This document shows positions 6,799 to 14,184 of a DNA stretch of 16,186 bases, one piece after another. The stretch spans positions 1-16,186 of the forward strand of contig CALPIT020000022.1 of the NCBI GenBank assembly GCA_943323705.2, in the 5' to 3' direction. Positions within the stretch are counted from its first letter, which is position 1, and every line of letters begins with the position of its first letter. This stretch comes from Streptomyces griseus. Its GTDB lineage: Bacteria > Bacteroidota > Bacteroidia > Chitinophagales > Chitinophagaceae. Made by a program: the position numbers and the translations under genes. The notes under the pieces are model-generated. The model made no database searches and was not told where the DNA came from. It saw only the letters and a list, made by a program, of their open reading frames with translations.

Positions 6799-7105
6799 GT
6801 TTTTCAAAGGATGATGAACTGTTTTTTGGGATAATTGGACATAATTTTTTCATCGGACAACATTTGTTTTTCAAAGGATGATGAACTGTTTTTTGGGATA
6901 ATTGGATAACATTTTTTTCTACAGACAACACTTCTGGTCTTTCATCGGATGATGAATTGTTTTTAACGGATTTGGATAACAGATCTAGTGATAATGGATA
7001 ATCTTATTTTGGTCTTTCAAAAGATTATGGTTTGTTTCTTCCTGGATTAATGGATAAATAACACTACTTGTTTTTTAAAGGATTACCTGGATTTATGGTA
7101 ATTAA
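6799..7105. repeat. Degenerate tandem repeat array, about five units of 58-75 bp
   Basis: Units begin with a G(T/T-C)TTTTCAAAGG-like motif at 6799, 6866, 6937, 7012 and 7070. Each then carries GGATGATGAA or a variant, a T-rich run, and GGATAA or similar. The first two share an exact 41-bp match (6799-6839 and 6866-6906), and later units decay progressively. Between units lie variable AT-rich spacers with CGGACAACA or CAGACAACA. Units are not separated by unique spacers of constant length, so this is not CRISPR. No ORF spans the array on either strand. The minus-strand reading has blocks (TTATCCAATT, ATCC, TTTGAAAA) similar to the elements at 1-155 and 725-885. Confidence 0.7.
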
Positions 7106-7305
7106 GAATGTTGGATTAACGTGTTGTGTAAGTGAAGGAGGTTAGGGTACTCTTTCGTTAGTATGTATTTCAATAAGCATGCCAAAAAGCTAAAGTCAAT
7201 TATTTTTTTTCATTTTTTTTTAAAATGGAAATAAAATTCAAAAAACAGCGTTTAATAGATGAGTCGTCTATCACACCTAATAAATGACTTATCAATCCGT
7301 ACCCT
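7106..7305. other. Non-coding AT-rich spacer
   Basis: No ORF with coding character is visible. It contains a GAAGGAGG purine run (7134-7141) not followed by a usable gene, T-tracts at about 7201-7221, and a short imperfect inverted repeat ATAGA/TCTAT near 7256-7272. I assign no function. Confidence 0.4.
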
Positions 7306-7309
7306 TATA

Positions 7310-7477
7310 ATAATATATACAAGCTGCTGCTCATAGCTCAACTTCAATATTTTTTAAAAGGGATAAATGTTAATGATACCGGGATTTTAAAATGTCTAGG
7401 TATGCGTTACAAGCCGTTGCTAACCTAAAACAGGCAAATGCCTTTAAAAACTTACAGCTAAAACTGTAAGTTTTTTT
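7310..7477 (+). ncRNA. Candidate small RNA or leader ending in a terminator
   Basis: A non-coding stretch shows several possible stem-loops in series. TAGGT/ACCTA flanks a GCGTTACAAGCCGTTGC loop region (about 7399-7430). AGGC/GCCT follows (about 7434-7445), and a strong terminator lies at 7446-7477. TTTTTAAAAGGG near 7353 could pair with CCTTTAAAAA at 7441-7450, competing with the terminator arm. No gene upstream on the plus strand explains the terminator. The 5' end is not defined. No riboswitch or known RNA signature was recognised. Confidence 0.35.
7446..7477 (+). terminator. Intrinsic terminator before the cyclophilin gene
   Basis: AAAAACTTACAG (7446-7457) pairs perfectly with CTGTAAGTTTTT (7464-7475), a 12-bp stem with a 6-nt loop that runs into TT. 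The cyclophilin promoter element lies downstream of it. Confidence 0.8.
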
Positions 7478-7499
7478 ATTTCTATAATGACATATCAAT

Positions 7500-7507
7500 T
7501 ATTTTTG
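7500..7507 (+). promoter_or_regulatory. Bacteroidota-type -7 element before the cyclophilin gene
   Basis: TATTTTTG fits TAnnTTTG and ends 21 nt before the ATG at 7529. A transcript starting a few bases downstream would have a short 5' UTR with no Shine-Dalgarno sequence. Confidence 0.5.
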
Positions 7508-7528
7508 CTTTCTAAAACTTAATTAATC

Positions 7529-7978
7529 ATGAGCGAAATGAAACTGACGAAAGGAAAAATTCACACCAAAAAAGGTGTAATGACATTTGAATTATATGAT
7601 GATGATGCCCCAATTACTGTAAATAACTTCAAAAAGCTGATACAATCAGGTTATTATAATGGATTGACCTTTCACAGGGTAATTCCTGAATTTGTAATTC
7701 AAGGTGGCTGTCCAGATGGTAGTGGTAGCGGTGGCCCAGGTTATTCAATTCCATGTGAAACTAAAGGAGTAAAGCAAATTCACGACAGGGGAGTTTTTTC
7801 AATGGCCCATCGTGGGTTGAATACTGGAGGATCGCAATTTTTCATTTGTCACAATAGATCTAATACCAAACACCTTGATGGTGTCCATACTTGTTTTGGT
7901 AAGGTGATAGATGGCATAGATGTGGTTGACCAAATTCAGGCTGGTGATGTAATGGATACTGTAGTTTTGGAAGATTAA
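7529..7978 (+). CDS. Cyclophilin-type peptidyl-prolyl cis-trans isomerase
   Basis: The 149-residue protein is a single compact cyclophilin domain that isomerises Xaa-Pro bonds during folding. It has no signal peptide, so it should be cytoplasmic. Active-site residues are in place: FHRVIPEFVIQGG gives R50, F55 and Q58; GGSQFFI supplies the central Gln/Phe; HLDGVHTCFGKV closes the pocket, with histidine where some family members have tryptophan. The length is that of short bacterial PpiB-type enzymes. A second ATG at 7538 is possible but the first gives the normal N terminus. It has its own promoter element and no close operon partner. Confidence 0.95.
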   Translation: MSEMKLTKGKIHTKKGVMTFELYDDDAPITVNNFKKLIQSGYYNGLTFHRVIPEFVIQGGCPDGSGSGGPGYSIPCETKGVKQIHDRGVFSMAHRGLNTGGSQFFICHNRSNTKHLDGVHTCFGKVIDGIDVVDQIQAGDVMDTVVLED

Positions 7979-8258
7979 ACTTGGGTTTTTACTTTATTAT
8001 AATTTCAATTAATTAGCTTAATTAATTACTAATCAATTAATTATTATTATTTAATAAAAAAATTGGCATCTGAGATATTCATTAAATGACATGAAATAGT
8101 TTTCCACATTTAATTAAAAACAAGTTGACTATTATAAATAATTAAAAATCAATGTTATTTAACAATTTAAAAAAACTTTTTAAAACTTTTCTATCAATAA
8201 ATGTGGATTTTGAAAATTCATTGAGTATCTTAGTCTTTGCAAAAAATAACCTATTAAA
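7979..8258. other. AT-rich intergenic region with TTAATT repeats
   Basis: This 280-nt gap is very AT-rich, with clustered TTAATTA/AATTAATT words at about 8007-8045. It contains one TTTTCCACA sequence (8100-8108) and no ORF. It probably holds the upstream region of the Ppx-like gene. No terminator with a good GC stem is visible after the cyclophilin gene. Confidence 0.4.
8226..8239 (+). promoter_or_regulatory. Possible -7 element before the Ppx/GppA-like gene
   Basis: TATCTTAG (8226-8233) matches seven of eight positions of TAnnTTTG. The overlapping TAGTCTTTG (8231-8239) matches with a one-base longer spacer. Either would place transcription start about 10-20 nt before ATG 8259. Confidence 0.4.
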
Positions 8259-9416
8259 ATGCTAGCTAAATTAACATTCCGCAGCCTTACCTCATTGTTT
8301 CTATTTATATCCGGTACCGGCTATTCATTATCAGCACAAAACAGTATCAAACCCAGTTTACAAGGGGCAAATATCTATGTCGGCATTGAAGTTGGATCCA
8401 AAGGGGTAAAAATGAGTATGGTTGAAATCACCGGCAGTGGATTAAAAAATGGCAACTTTAAAATTGTAAAAGATACTTCTGTAAATACCGATTTCATTTC
8501 TTTTACTAAAGAATCATTTAATAACACCTTAATTGGGTTAAGCGGTTTATATAAAGTCGCCAATCTCAATTACCAGATTCCATCAGACAGAATTTTCACC
8601 GTTTTCAGCAGTGGAGTTAAAGTCGTAGCTGAAAGAGAAAATAAAACCCAGTGGATTTTAAATATGGCAGATTCATTTAAAACAAAAATAAATGAACCTC
8701 AACGCAGTATGTTGCCAATTGAAGTGATGGACGAAGCGAGATTATCTCATTTAGGTATCGTTCCTGCTGCGAAAAGATATACTACTTTTTTAATAGATAT
8801 AGGTAGTGGAAATACAAAAGGAGGTTATTTCCCTTCTGGAAATACTAAAGATTTCAAACTTTTCCAATTAACCTGGGGTACTAAAAGTATCTCAAACGCC
8901 ACAGAAAAGCGTATGGATGAAGACAAATCTCTTGACAACTTCAGTAGACAAATGAATCGTGTATTAGCTGGTCCAGCAGAAGAAGAAATTACATACGCTG
9001 TTAATGTAAGTGGAGCATACAACATGAGCGATAATATCGCTTTCAGTGGCGGTATCGCTTGGGCTACAGCAACTTTAATTTACCCTGAACTTGCAGATAA
9101 CCCTGTAATTCCGGTAACTTTCGACGATGTGGTTAATTTTAGCCAGCGTGTATATAAGAATTATTCTTCTATATCAGATTCTGCTATTACAAAAAATATA
9201 ACTGATAATAATATCGATAAAAAACAAATTGGCTCGGTTGTAAAACAAGTCAATAAAGTTTTTGATCAAAGAGCATTGATGTCTGGTACCGGTTTATTAT
9301 TAAAAATCATGCGCCAATTTGAAGGTGTGTATGAAAAAAAGCAGTTTTATTTTGTAAAAAATGGTCAAGTTGGATGGATCAGTGCTTATGTTAATCAGAC
9401 TTTATCTGCAGAATAA
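8259..9416 (+). CDS. Exported Ppx/GppA-like actin-fold (ASKHA) protein
   Basis: The 385-residue protein has a signal peptide (hydrophobic 10-22, likely cleavage SLSA-QN after A26), so it is predicted to reach the periplasm. The mature part shows the ASKHA phosphate loops in order: YVGIEVGSKGVKM (40-52), DEARLSHLG (158-166), which resembles the Ppx/GppA EEARL.YLG motif, LIDIGSGNTKGGYF (from about 178), and a C-terminal MSGTGLLLKIM. Ppx/GppA enzymes hydrolyse polyphosphate or pppGpp in the cytoplasm. The first loop here has Glu where an Asp is usual, and periplasmic location makes the usual substrates doubtful. It is followed at 40 nt by a membrane-anchored coiled-coil gene, probably co-transcribed. 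Activity may be lost or altered. Confidence 0.75.
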   Translation: MLAKLTFRSLTSLFLFISGTGYSLSAQNSIKPSLQGANIYVGIEVGSKGVKMSMVEITGSGLKNGNFKIVKDTSVNTDFISFTKESFNNTLIGLSGLYKVANLNYQIPSDRIFTVFSSGVKVVAERENKTQWILNMADSFKTKINEPQRSMLPIEVMDEARLSHLGIVPAAKRYTTFLIDIGSGNTKGGYFPSGNTKDFKLFQLTWGTKSISNATEKRMDEDKSLDNFSRQMNRVLAGPAEEEITYAVNVSGAYNMSDNIAFSGGIAWATATLIYPELADNPVIPVTFDDVVNFSQRVYKNYSSISDSAITKNITDNNIDKKQIGSVVKQVNKVFDQRALMSGTGLLLKIMRQFEGVYEKKQFYFVKNGQVGWISAYVNQTLSAE

Positions 9417-9456
9417 TAAGCATTTCATTTTTTAATCTATACCATACTGCATAATA

Positions 9457-10704
9457 ATGAAAGACACTAAATCATTACTGCTATTAATATTATCATTACT
9501 GCTCATTGTAGTTTCATTGGCATTATTATGGACCTGGGGCTATAACTACGGAAGAGAGAAGTATAAATCGCCCATTGTCAATCACGACACTTTTTCTGCT
9601 GGATTGTTATCGGAAGATTCACTCAATGACTTGTATAATCAAGCTGTAAGCAATTTAAATAATCTAGACTCAGCACTTACTAAAGCAGATTCTTTGAAAT
9701 TGGACATTACAGGCAAATTGAATGAGTTTTATAAATTAAGAGATGAAATTGCTGCTATGCAGGGCAAGTCTGACGTAAATTCTGAAAAAAATATCAGCGA
9801 ATTAGAATCAAAATTGAATGATTTAAGCAGCCAAAACAAGGAGATCATAAAAGAGAATCAAAGACTAACCGCTTTATTGAATGAATTGACAAAAAACAAT
9901 AAGGCAAAAAATGTAGTTAACGTTCCTGTTACACCTCAAAAGACTGAAAATCAAACTGTAAAATCAAAAATTGACGAAGGAAAAAAATCAAATCCGGTTG
10001 TAGTAAATACCAAAACTGATAACAAAAAAGCAGTCAAAGTTGACGATTCTAATAAACTGGCTGTTGTTACACCCAAACCAGTTGTTGCAACCTCTAAAAC
10101 TGACAAGAAAAAAACAGTTAAAGCTGCAGACTCAAATAATGTTGCTCTTATTCCAACAAAACCTGTTGTAGTAACAACAAAACCTTCTACAAAAGTCAAA
10201 ATCACAACTCCTGAAGTTGCTGAGGACAAAACAACTATTGCAAGTAAGCCGAATAATGCTACTCAAAAATCCAAAACGACAAAAAATAAGGACAACACCT
10301 CTTCATCAGGTACATTTTTCAGTGTAACGGATATGAGTGTTATCGGATTGGCCGAAGATGACAACAGGTACATTGAAACAAATGTTGCCGATAAAACCAA
10401 TAAAATAAATGGCTCATTTGTGTTGAAAAATGAACATTCAGACATAAAAAAAGGAGATATACACATAGTAATTTCGAAGCCCGATGGAAAACTATTACAG
10501 TCTTCAACTTGGGATGCCGGTACTTTTGAAACCAGCAGCGGCAGAAGGATTTATTCCACCAAGGTTAAATACGATTGCGATATTGGCGAATCTAAAAAAA
10601 TAAATTTCAGTATTAGTGCAGATCAATACCCCAAGGGTAATTATTCTATTGATTTTTATCAAAACGGATACATTATTGGTAAGGCCATAAAGGTTTTACA
10701 ATAA
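9457..10704 (+). CDS. Membrane-anchored coiled-coil protein with repeat linker, function unknown
   Basis: I do not recognise a named family. The 415-residue protein has a short N-terminal cytoplasmic tip, one transmembrane helix (about 6-26), and a coiled-coil-prone region (about 48-145, rich in Leu/Asn/Glu/Lys heptads). A Lys/Thr/Val/Pro-rich linker follows (about 150-285), containing two 28-residue tandem repeats plus a partial third. A compact C-terminal beta-rich domain (about 287-415) contains INGSFVLKNEHSDIKKGDIHIVISKPDGKLL and KGNYSIDFYQNGYIIGKAIKVLQ. The layout suggests an anchored spacer that holds a globular domain away from the membrane. It starts 40 nt after the exported Ppx/GppA-like gene and is probably its operon partner, so the two products may act together in the periplasm. 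Confidence 0.8.
   Translation: MKDTKSLLLLILSLLLIVVSLALLWTWGYNYGREKYKSPIVNHDTFSAGLLSEDSLNDLYNQAVSNLNNLDSALTKADSLKLDITGKLNEFYKLRDEIAAMQGKSDVNSEKNISELESKLNDLSSQNKEIIKENQRLTALLNELTKNNKAKNVVNVPVTPQKTENQTVKSKIDEGKKSNPVVVNTKTDNKKAVKVDDSNKLAVVTPKPVVATSKTDKKKTVKAADSNNVALIPTKPVVVTTKPSTKVKITTPEVAEDKTTIASKPNNATQKSKTTKNKDNTSSSGTFFSVTDMSVIGLAEDDNRYIETNVADKTNKINGSFVLKNEHSDIKKGDIHIVISKPDGKLLQSSTWDAGTFETSSGRRIYSTKVKYDCDIGESKKINFSISADQYPKGNYSIDFYQNGYIIGKAIKVLQ
9994..10200 (+). repeat. 84-bp coding tandem repeat (28 residues)
   Basis: Unit 1 is 9994-10077 and unit 2 is 10078-10161; a partial third begins at 10162. At protein level each starts PVV, then a TKTD(N/K)KK core, a VK..DSN stretch and ends with a PK or TK. 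The units differ at many third positions and several residues, so the duplication is not recent. Confidence 0.75.
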
Positions 10705-10749
10705 AAGTTATCCACTTAAATTAAAAAATCAACTATTGTAAACATATTG

Positions 10750-10882
10750 TAATTAAATTGCATTGCCTTTAAGGAATTGCCTCGATAGAAACCAAATAAG
10801 AAAATGTCTGCCACTTTGTTGGTCGTTGCTAATTTTATTTGGGATAAAATCCTTAAAAAGCCTTCTTTCGAAGGTTTTTTTA
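10750..10882 (+). ncRNA. Possible small RNA or structured 3' region
   Basis: No ORF of note lies in 10705-10937. TAAATTGC near 10753 with TTG about 18 nt earlier is a weak promoter candidate. The region ends in a terminator (10855-10880) nested in an outer complementary pair, ATCCTTAAA (about 10849-10857) with TTTAAGGAT (about 10884-10892), and GGGATA/TATCCC further out. It may be a separate small RNA or simply the 3' untranslated end of the preceding operon. Confidence 0.25.
10855..10882 (+). terminator. Intrinsic terminator before the 156-residue gene
   Basis: AAAAAGCCTTC (10855-10865) pairs with GAAGGTTTTTT (10870-10880) through a TTTC loop with one G-U pair, followed by more T. It plausibly ends the operon of the two genes at 8259-10704. 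Confidence 0.75.
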
Positions 10883-10937
10883 ATTTAAGGATATCCCTAA
10901 CTTCATATGAACAACCTAATTCAAAGAAAATCTCAAC

Positions 10938-11408
10938 ATGAAGGCTGCTACCGTTAAAGAAATTAAATCTGAACTGGAATCTTTATCAAACGACGAATTA
11001 ATTACGATTTGCCAGCGTTTGGCAAGATTTAAAAAAGAAAACAAAGAATTACTGACCTATTTGTTATTTGAGGCTTACGATGAAAATAGCTACATAGCTG
11101 CAGTCAAGTCAACCATTGATAACGGATTTGAAGAGATACATAAAACGAGCCTCTACATTGCCAAAAAAAATCTTCGAAAAATCATCAGAATGGCTTCTAA
11201 ATTTATCCGTTATAGCGGAAATGAAACAACTGAAGTGGAGATATTGATTTATTTGTGCAACAAAATCAAAACATCTGATCTTGCTTTAGACAAAAGTACT
11301 GTCATGAAAAATATGTATGCTTCGCTATTAAAGAAAATTCAAAAAGCAATTTCGTCTATGCACGAAGATTTACAATATGATTTTAACCGTCAACTTGAAA
11401 AATTATAA
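10938..11408 (+). CDS. Conserved Bacteroidota protein of unknown function
   Basis: The 156-residue product is almost entirely helical and charged, with no signal peptide or membrane segment, so it is probably cytoplasmic. It opens MKAATVKEIKSELESLSNDELITICQRLARFKKENKELLTYLLFEAYDE, a pattern I associate with a widespread uncharacterised Bacteroidota family, and ends with SSMHEDLQYDFNRQLEKL. No catalytic motif is visible. The basic middle (LYIAKKNLRKIIRMASKFIRY) could bind nucleic acid or a partner, but that is a guess. It follows a terminator, and the next gene has its own promoter element, so it is probably transcribed alone. Confidence 0.8.
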   Translation: MKAATVKEIKSELESLSNDELITICQRLARFKKENKELLTYLLFEAYDENSYIAAVKSTIDNGFEEIHKTSLYIAKKNLRKIIRMASKFIRYSGNETTEVEILIYLCNKIKTSDLALDKSTVMKNMYASLLKKIQKAISSMHEDLQYDFNRQLEKL

Positions 11409-11459
11409 CGTGTATCATTCATTCCGAATTTTATGGAGAGAATTGACATACACCAATGA

Positions 11460-11467
11460 TATATTTG
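11460..11467 (+). promoter_or_regulatory. Bacteroidota-type -7 element before the Mur-like gene
   Basis: TATATTTG is an exact TAnnTTTG match 44 nt before ATG 11512. A TTG at 11443-11445 lies closer than the usual -33 spacing. CTAAAGGTTAAAC just before the ATG is a fair ribosome site. It probably drives the ligase-hutI-ftcD group. Confidence 0.6.
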
Positions 11468-11511
11468 TAAATTCGCAACGCATAAAACTCAATTATTTCT
11501 AAAGGTTAAAC

Positions 11512-12903
11512 ATGTCTACATCGTCTGTTCTTTCAATAAATGACTTCAATAATGTATTTTTTATTGGCGTAGCTGGTACAGGAATGAGCGCTATTGCTCA
11601 ATATCTTTCAGGAATCGGCAAAACAGTTAGAGGTAGCGATAGGTATTTCAAGCCTGATGAATTCAATGATACAAAGTCCAAACTAGAAGCTTCTGGAGTG
11701 TTATGTTTTTTACAAGATGGAAGTGGAATTTCAGAAATAACAGATTTGGTGGTCGTTTCAACCGCCATTGAGGATACAGTTCCTGAAGTGCAAAAGGCCA
11801 AATCCCTGGGTATTCCGATCATAAAAAGAAGTGAATTGTTGGCAATGATTGCTGCCAGTAAAAAAACAATTGCAGTTGGCGGCACATCCGGAAAAAGCAC
11901 CACCAGTGCCATGATTTTTGATATTTTACAATACGCAGGTAAAAATCCCAGTATCATCAGTGGCGCTGGATTAGTCAGTATCATCAAAGAAGAAAAAATA
12001 GGCAACGCTCATGTGGGAGAAGGAGAGTGGCTCATAATAGAGGCCGATGAAAGTGATGGATCCATCGTTAAATATCATCCCGAAATTGGTTTGTTGCTGA
12101 ATATTGATAAAGATCATCAGGAAATTGAAGAGCTGGTCTCAATATTCAATACTTTCAAAACCAATACCAAAGAAGTGTTCATTGTAAATCAGTGCAATAA
12201 ACTCACTGCTCCTTTATCTTCAAATGTCACATTTGATTTTTCAACAAATGCATCTATTCATGCAGGATTTGTTGCAGAAGATTTTCACCAAAAGGGATTG
12301 CAAATTCAGTTCAATATTAAGGGACAAATTTTTGAATTGCAAACTGTTGGGAAACACAATATGGAAAATGCTGTGGCGGCAGTGGCTGTAGCATCACATT
12401 TAGGTGTTGATTTGAAAACTTGTGCAGATGCATTGAAGAATTATGAAGGCATTTATCGCAGGCACCAGTTGTTAGGTATAAAAAATGGCGTTTATATAAT
12501 TGATGATTATGCACACAATCCTGTGAAATGTGCAGCTTCTATAGAGGCTTGTCAGCATATTGCACCCAAAGTTATTGCCTGGTTTCAACCTCACGGTTAT
12601 GGCCCCACGCGGTTTTTAAAAAATGATTTTATTCATGAATTTGTAAACATATTGCGACCTGAAGATGAATTGTGGATGAGTGAGATATTTTATGCAGGAG
12701 GTACGGCAAACAAAGATATTTCTTCAAATGATTTGATCATTGAAATTGCCAACGCCGGTAAAAATGCTTTCTTTATAGAAAATAGAAATGATTTTTTAGA
12801 TGCAGTTCGTAGTCATTTAACAGATGATTGCGTGCTCTTGCTAATGGGCGCCAGAGATCCGGGATTGGAAATTTTTAGTGCAGCATTATTTGAAAAATTT
12901 TAA
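11512..12903 (+). CDS. Divergent MurC-like Mur ligase
   Basis: The 463-residue protein has all three Mur ligase domains: an N-terminal Rossmann domain (VFFIGVAGTGMSAIA, about 15-29), a central ATPase domain and a C-terminal domain. MurC/Mpl-like landmarks include EADESDGS (E177-D182), DKDHQE (H202), RRHQLLG and DDYAHNP (331-337) with FQPHGYGPTRFL. Several usual residues are changed. The P-loop reads GGTSGKST (123-130) instead of GTHGKTTT, and DYAHNP replaces DYAHHP. MurC adds L-alanine to UDP-MurNAc and Mpl reattaches a recycled tripeptide; this protein may be a paralogue with either job or another substrate. It lies 20 nt before hutI, an unexpected neighbour, and probably heads that operon. 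Confidence 0.8.
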   Translation: MSTSSVLSINDFNNVFFIGVAGTGMSAIAQYLSGIGKTVRGSDRYFKPDEFNDTKSKLEASGVLCFLQDGSGISEITDLVVVSTAIEDTVPEVQKAKSLGIPIIKRSELLAMIAASKKTIAVGGTSGKSTTSAMIFDILQYAGKNPSIISGAGLVSIIKEEKIGNAHVGEGEWLIIEADESDGSIVKYHPEIGLLLNIDKDHQEIEELVSIFNTFKTNTKEVFIVNQCNKLTAPLSSNVTFDFSTNASIHAGFVAEDFHQKGLQIQFNIKGQIFELQTVGKHNMENAVAAVAVASHLGVDLKTCADALKNYEGIYRRHQLLGIKNGVYIIDDYAHNPVKCAASIEACQHIAPKVIAWFQPHGYGPTRFLKNDFIHEFVNILRPEDELWMSEIFYAGGTANKDISSNDLIIEIANAGKNAFFIENRNDFLDAVRSHLTDDCVLLLMGARDPGLEIFSAALFEKF

Positions 12904-12923
12904 TTGAACATTAATAAACCTGA

Positions 12924-14159
12924 ATGACCATTCTGATAAAAAATATTGCTGCTATTTATAACGTAAGAACCGAAAACCATTTGCTTCGTGGCAAAGATTT
13001 AGCGGTTTTACCCATGATTGAAAATGCTTTTATGCTCATCGAGGATGATTGTATTGTGGATTTTGGCAGCATGAACGATATTCATTCAATTACAGCACCA
13101 GATCATATTATAGATGCGACCGGTCAGTTTATCTTGCCGGCATGGTGCGATAGTCATACGCACATCGTTTTTGCTGGAAGTCGTGAAAGTGAATTTGTAG
13201 ATAAAATCAATGGCTTGACATATGCTGAAATTGCGGCAAAAGGTGGTGGCATTTTGAATTCGGCAAGAAAATTAAATGAGGCATCGGAAGATCAATTGTT
13301 TAATGAAGCTTGGAAAAAATTAACTGAATTGGCTTCATTAGGTACAGGATCAATTGAAATCAAAAGCGGCTATGGGTTAACGGTAGCCTCCGAGTTGAAA
13401 ATGCTTCGGGTTATTAAAAAATTAAAAGAAAAATCCTCTTTACAAATTAAAGCTACTTTTCTAGGCGCTCATACTTACCCGTTAGCCTATAAAGAAAATC
13501 ATGAAGGATATATCCATGAAATCATCAATGAAATGCTGCCTGTAATTGCAGGTGAAAAGTTAGCTGATTATATCGATGTATTTTGTGAAACTGGTTTTTT
13601 CTCACCTGAAGAAATGACGAGAATTTGTAACGCGGGAAAAGCACTGGGATTAAAACCCAAATTACATATCAACCAGCTAAACAGCATTGGAGGTATACAA
13701 TCCTCAATTGAATTAAACGCCATTTCTGTTGATCATCTGGAAACCATGACAGAACAGGATATTGTTGATTTAGCTGCATCTCAAACTATTGGCACGTTAT
13801 TGCCTACTGCAGCTTATTTTTTAAGAATGCCTTTTCAACCCGCAAGAAAATTGATTGATGCAGGCTGTGCCATTGCATTAGCCAGTGATTTTAATCCAGG
13901 GTCTTCTCCTAGTGGGAATATGAATACGGTTGTTTCCATGAGTTGTATTCAAATGAAAATGCTACCTGAAGAAGCTATCAATGCTGCTACAATTAATGGT
14001 GCTTTTGCTATGGAGGTAGAACGAGAAACTGGAAGCATCATGAAAGGGAAAAAAGCCAATATAATATTTACCAAACCTATTCCATCTATTACTTATATGC
14101 CTTACGCTTTTGGCAGTAATCATATAGACAAAGTGATGATTAATGGAATGATTATTTAA
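12924..14159 (+). CDS. hutI: Imidazolonepropionase
   Basis: HutI hydrolyses 4-imidazolone-5-propanoate to N-formimino-L-glutamate, the third step of histidine degradation, in the cytoplasm. The 411-residue protein is a full-length amidohydrolase. The metal-binding pair DSHTH places H78 and H80; KSGYGL, HINQLNSIGG, VDHLE and ASDFNPGSSPSGNM follow in the family order and carry the remaining metal and substrate residues. The start ATG 12924 gives a normal N terminus (beta strand MTILIKNIAAIYNVR). The spacing is 20 nt from the upstream ligase and 25 nt to ftcD with no terminator, so it is probably co-transcribed with both. hutH and hutU are not nearby in the window. Confidence 0.96.
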   Translation: MTILIKNIAAIYNVRTENHLLRGKDLAVLPMIENAFMLIEDDCIVDFGSMNDIHSITAPDHIIDATGQFILPAWCDSHTHIVFAGSRESEFVDKINGLTYAEIAAKGGGILNSARKLNEASEDQLFNEAWKKLTELASLGTGSIEIKSGYGLTVASELKMLRVIKKLKEKSSLQIKATFLGAHTYPLAYKENHEGYIHEIINEMLPVIAGEKLADYIDVFCETGFFSPEEMTRICNAGKALGLKPKLHINQLNSIGGIQSSIELNAISVDHLETMTEQDIVDLAASQTIGTLLPTAAYFLRMPFQPARKLIDAGCAIALASDFNPGSSPSGNMNTVVSMSCIQMKMLPEEAINAATINGAFAMEVERETGSIMKGKKANIIFTKPIPSITYMPYAFGSNHIDKVMINGMII

Positions 14160-14184
14160 TAATTAAAAATAAAAACTAAAAAAT

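Noticed and set aside
6799..7105. CRISPR-like array
   Set aside because: Unit spacing varies from 58 to 75 bp, units are AT-rich and decaying, spacers between them are related to one another, and no cas gene is present.
7130..7145. Strong Shine-Dalgarno (GAAGGAGG) marking a missed gene
   Set aside because: No start codon at proper spacing leads to an ORF of meaningful length, and this group rarely uses strong Shine-Dalgarno sites.
7979..8258. Replication origin suggested by AT-richness and a TTTTCCACA word (also TTATCCACT at 10708)
   Set aside because: There are only single imperfect DnaA-box-like words, with no cluster and no dnaA, dnaN or gidA neighbours.
11598..12005. 135-codon minus-strand ORF inside the Mur-like gene
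   Set aside because: It is the antisense shadow of a clearly coding frame; it has no recognisable domain or start signal. The other minus-strand ORFs inside psuK, the Ppx-like gene, the repeat protein and ftcD were rejected for the same reason.
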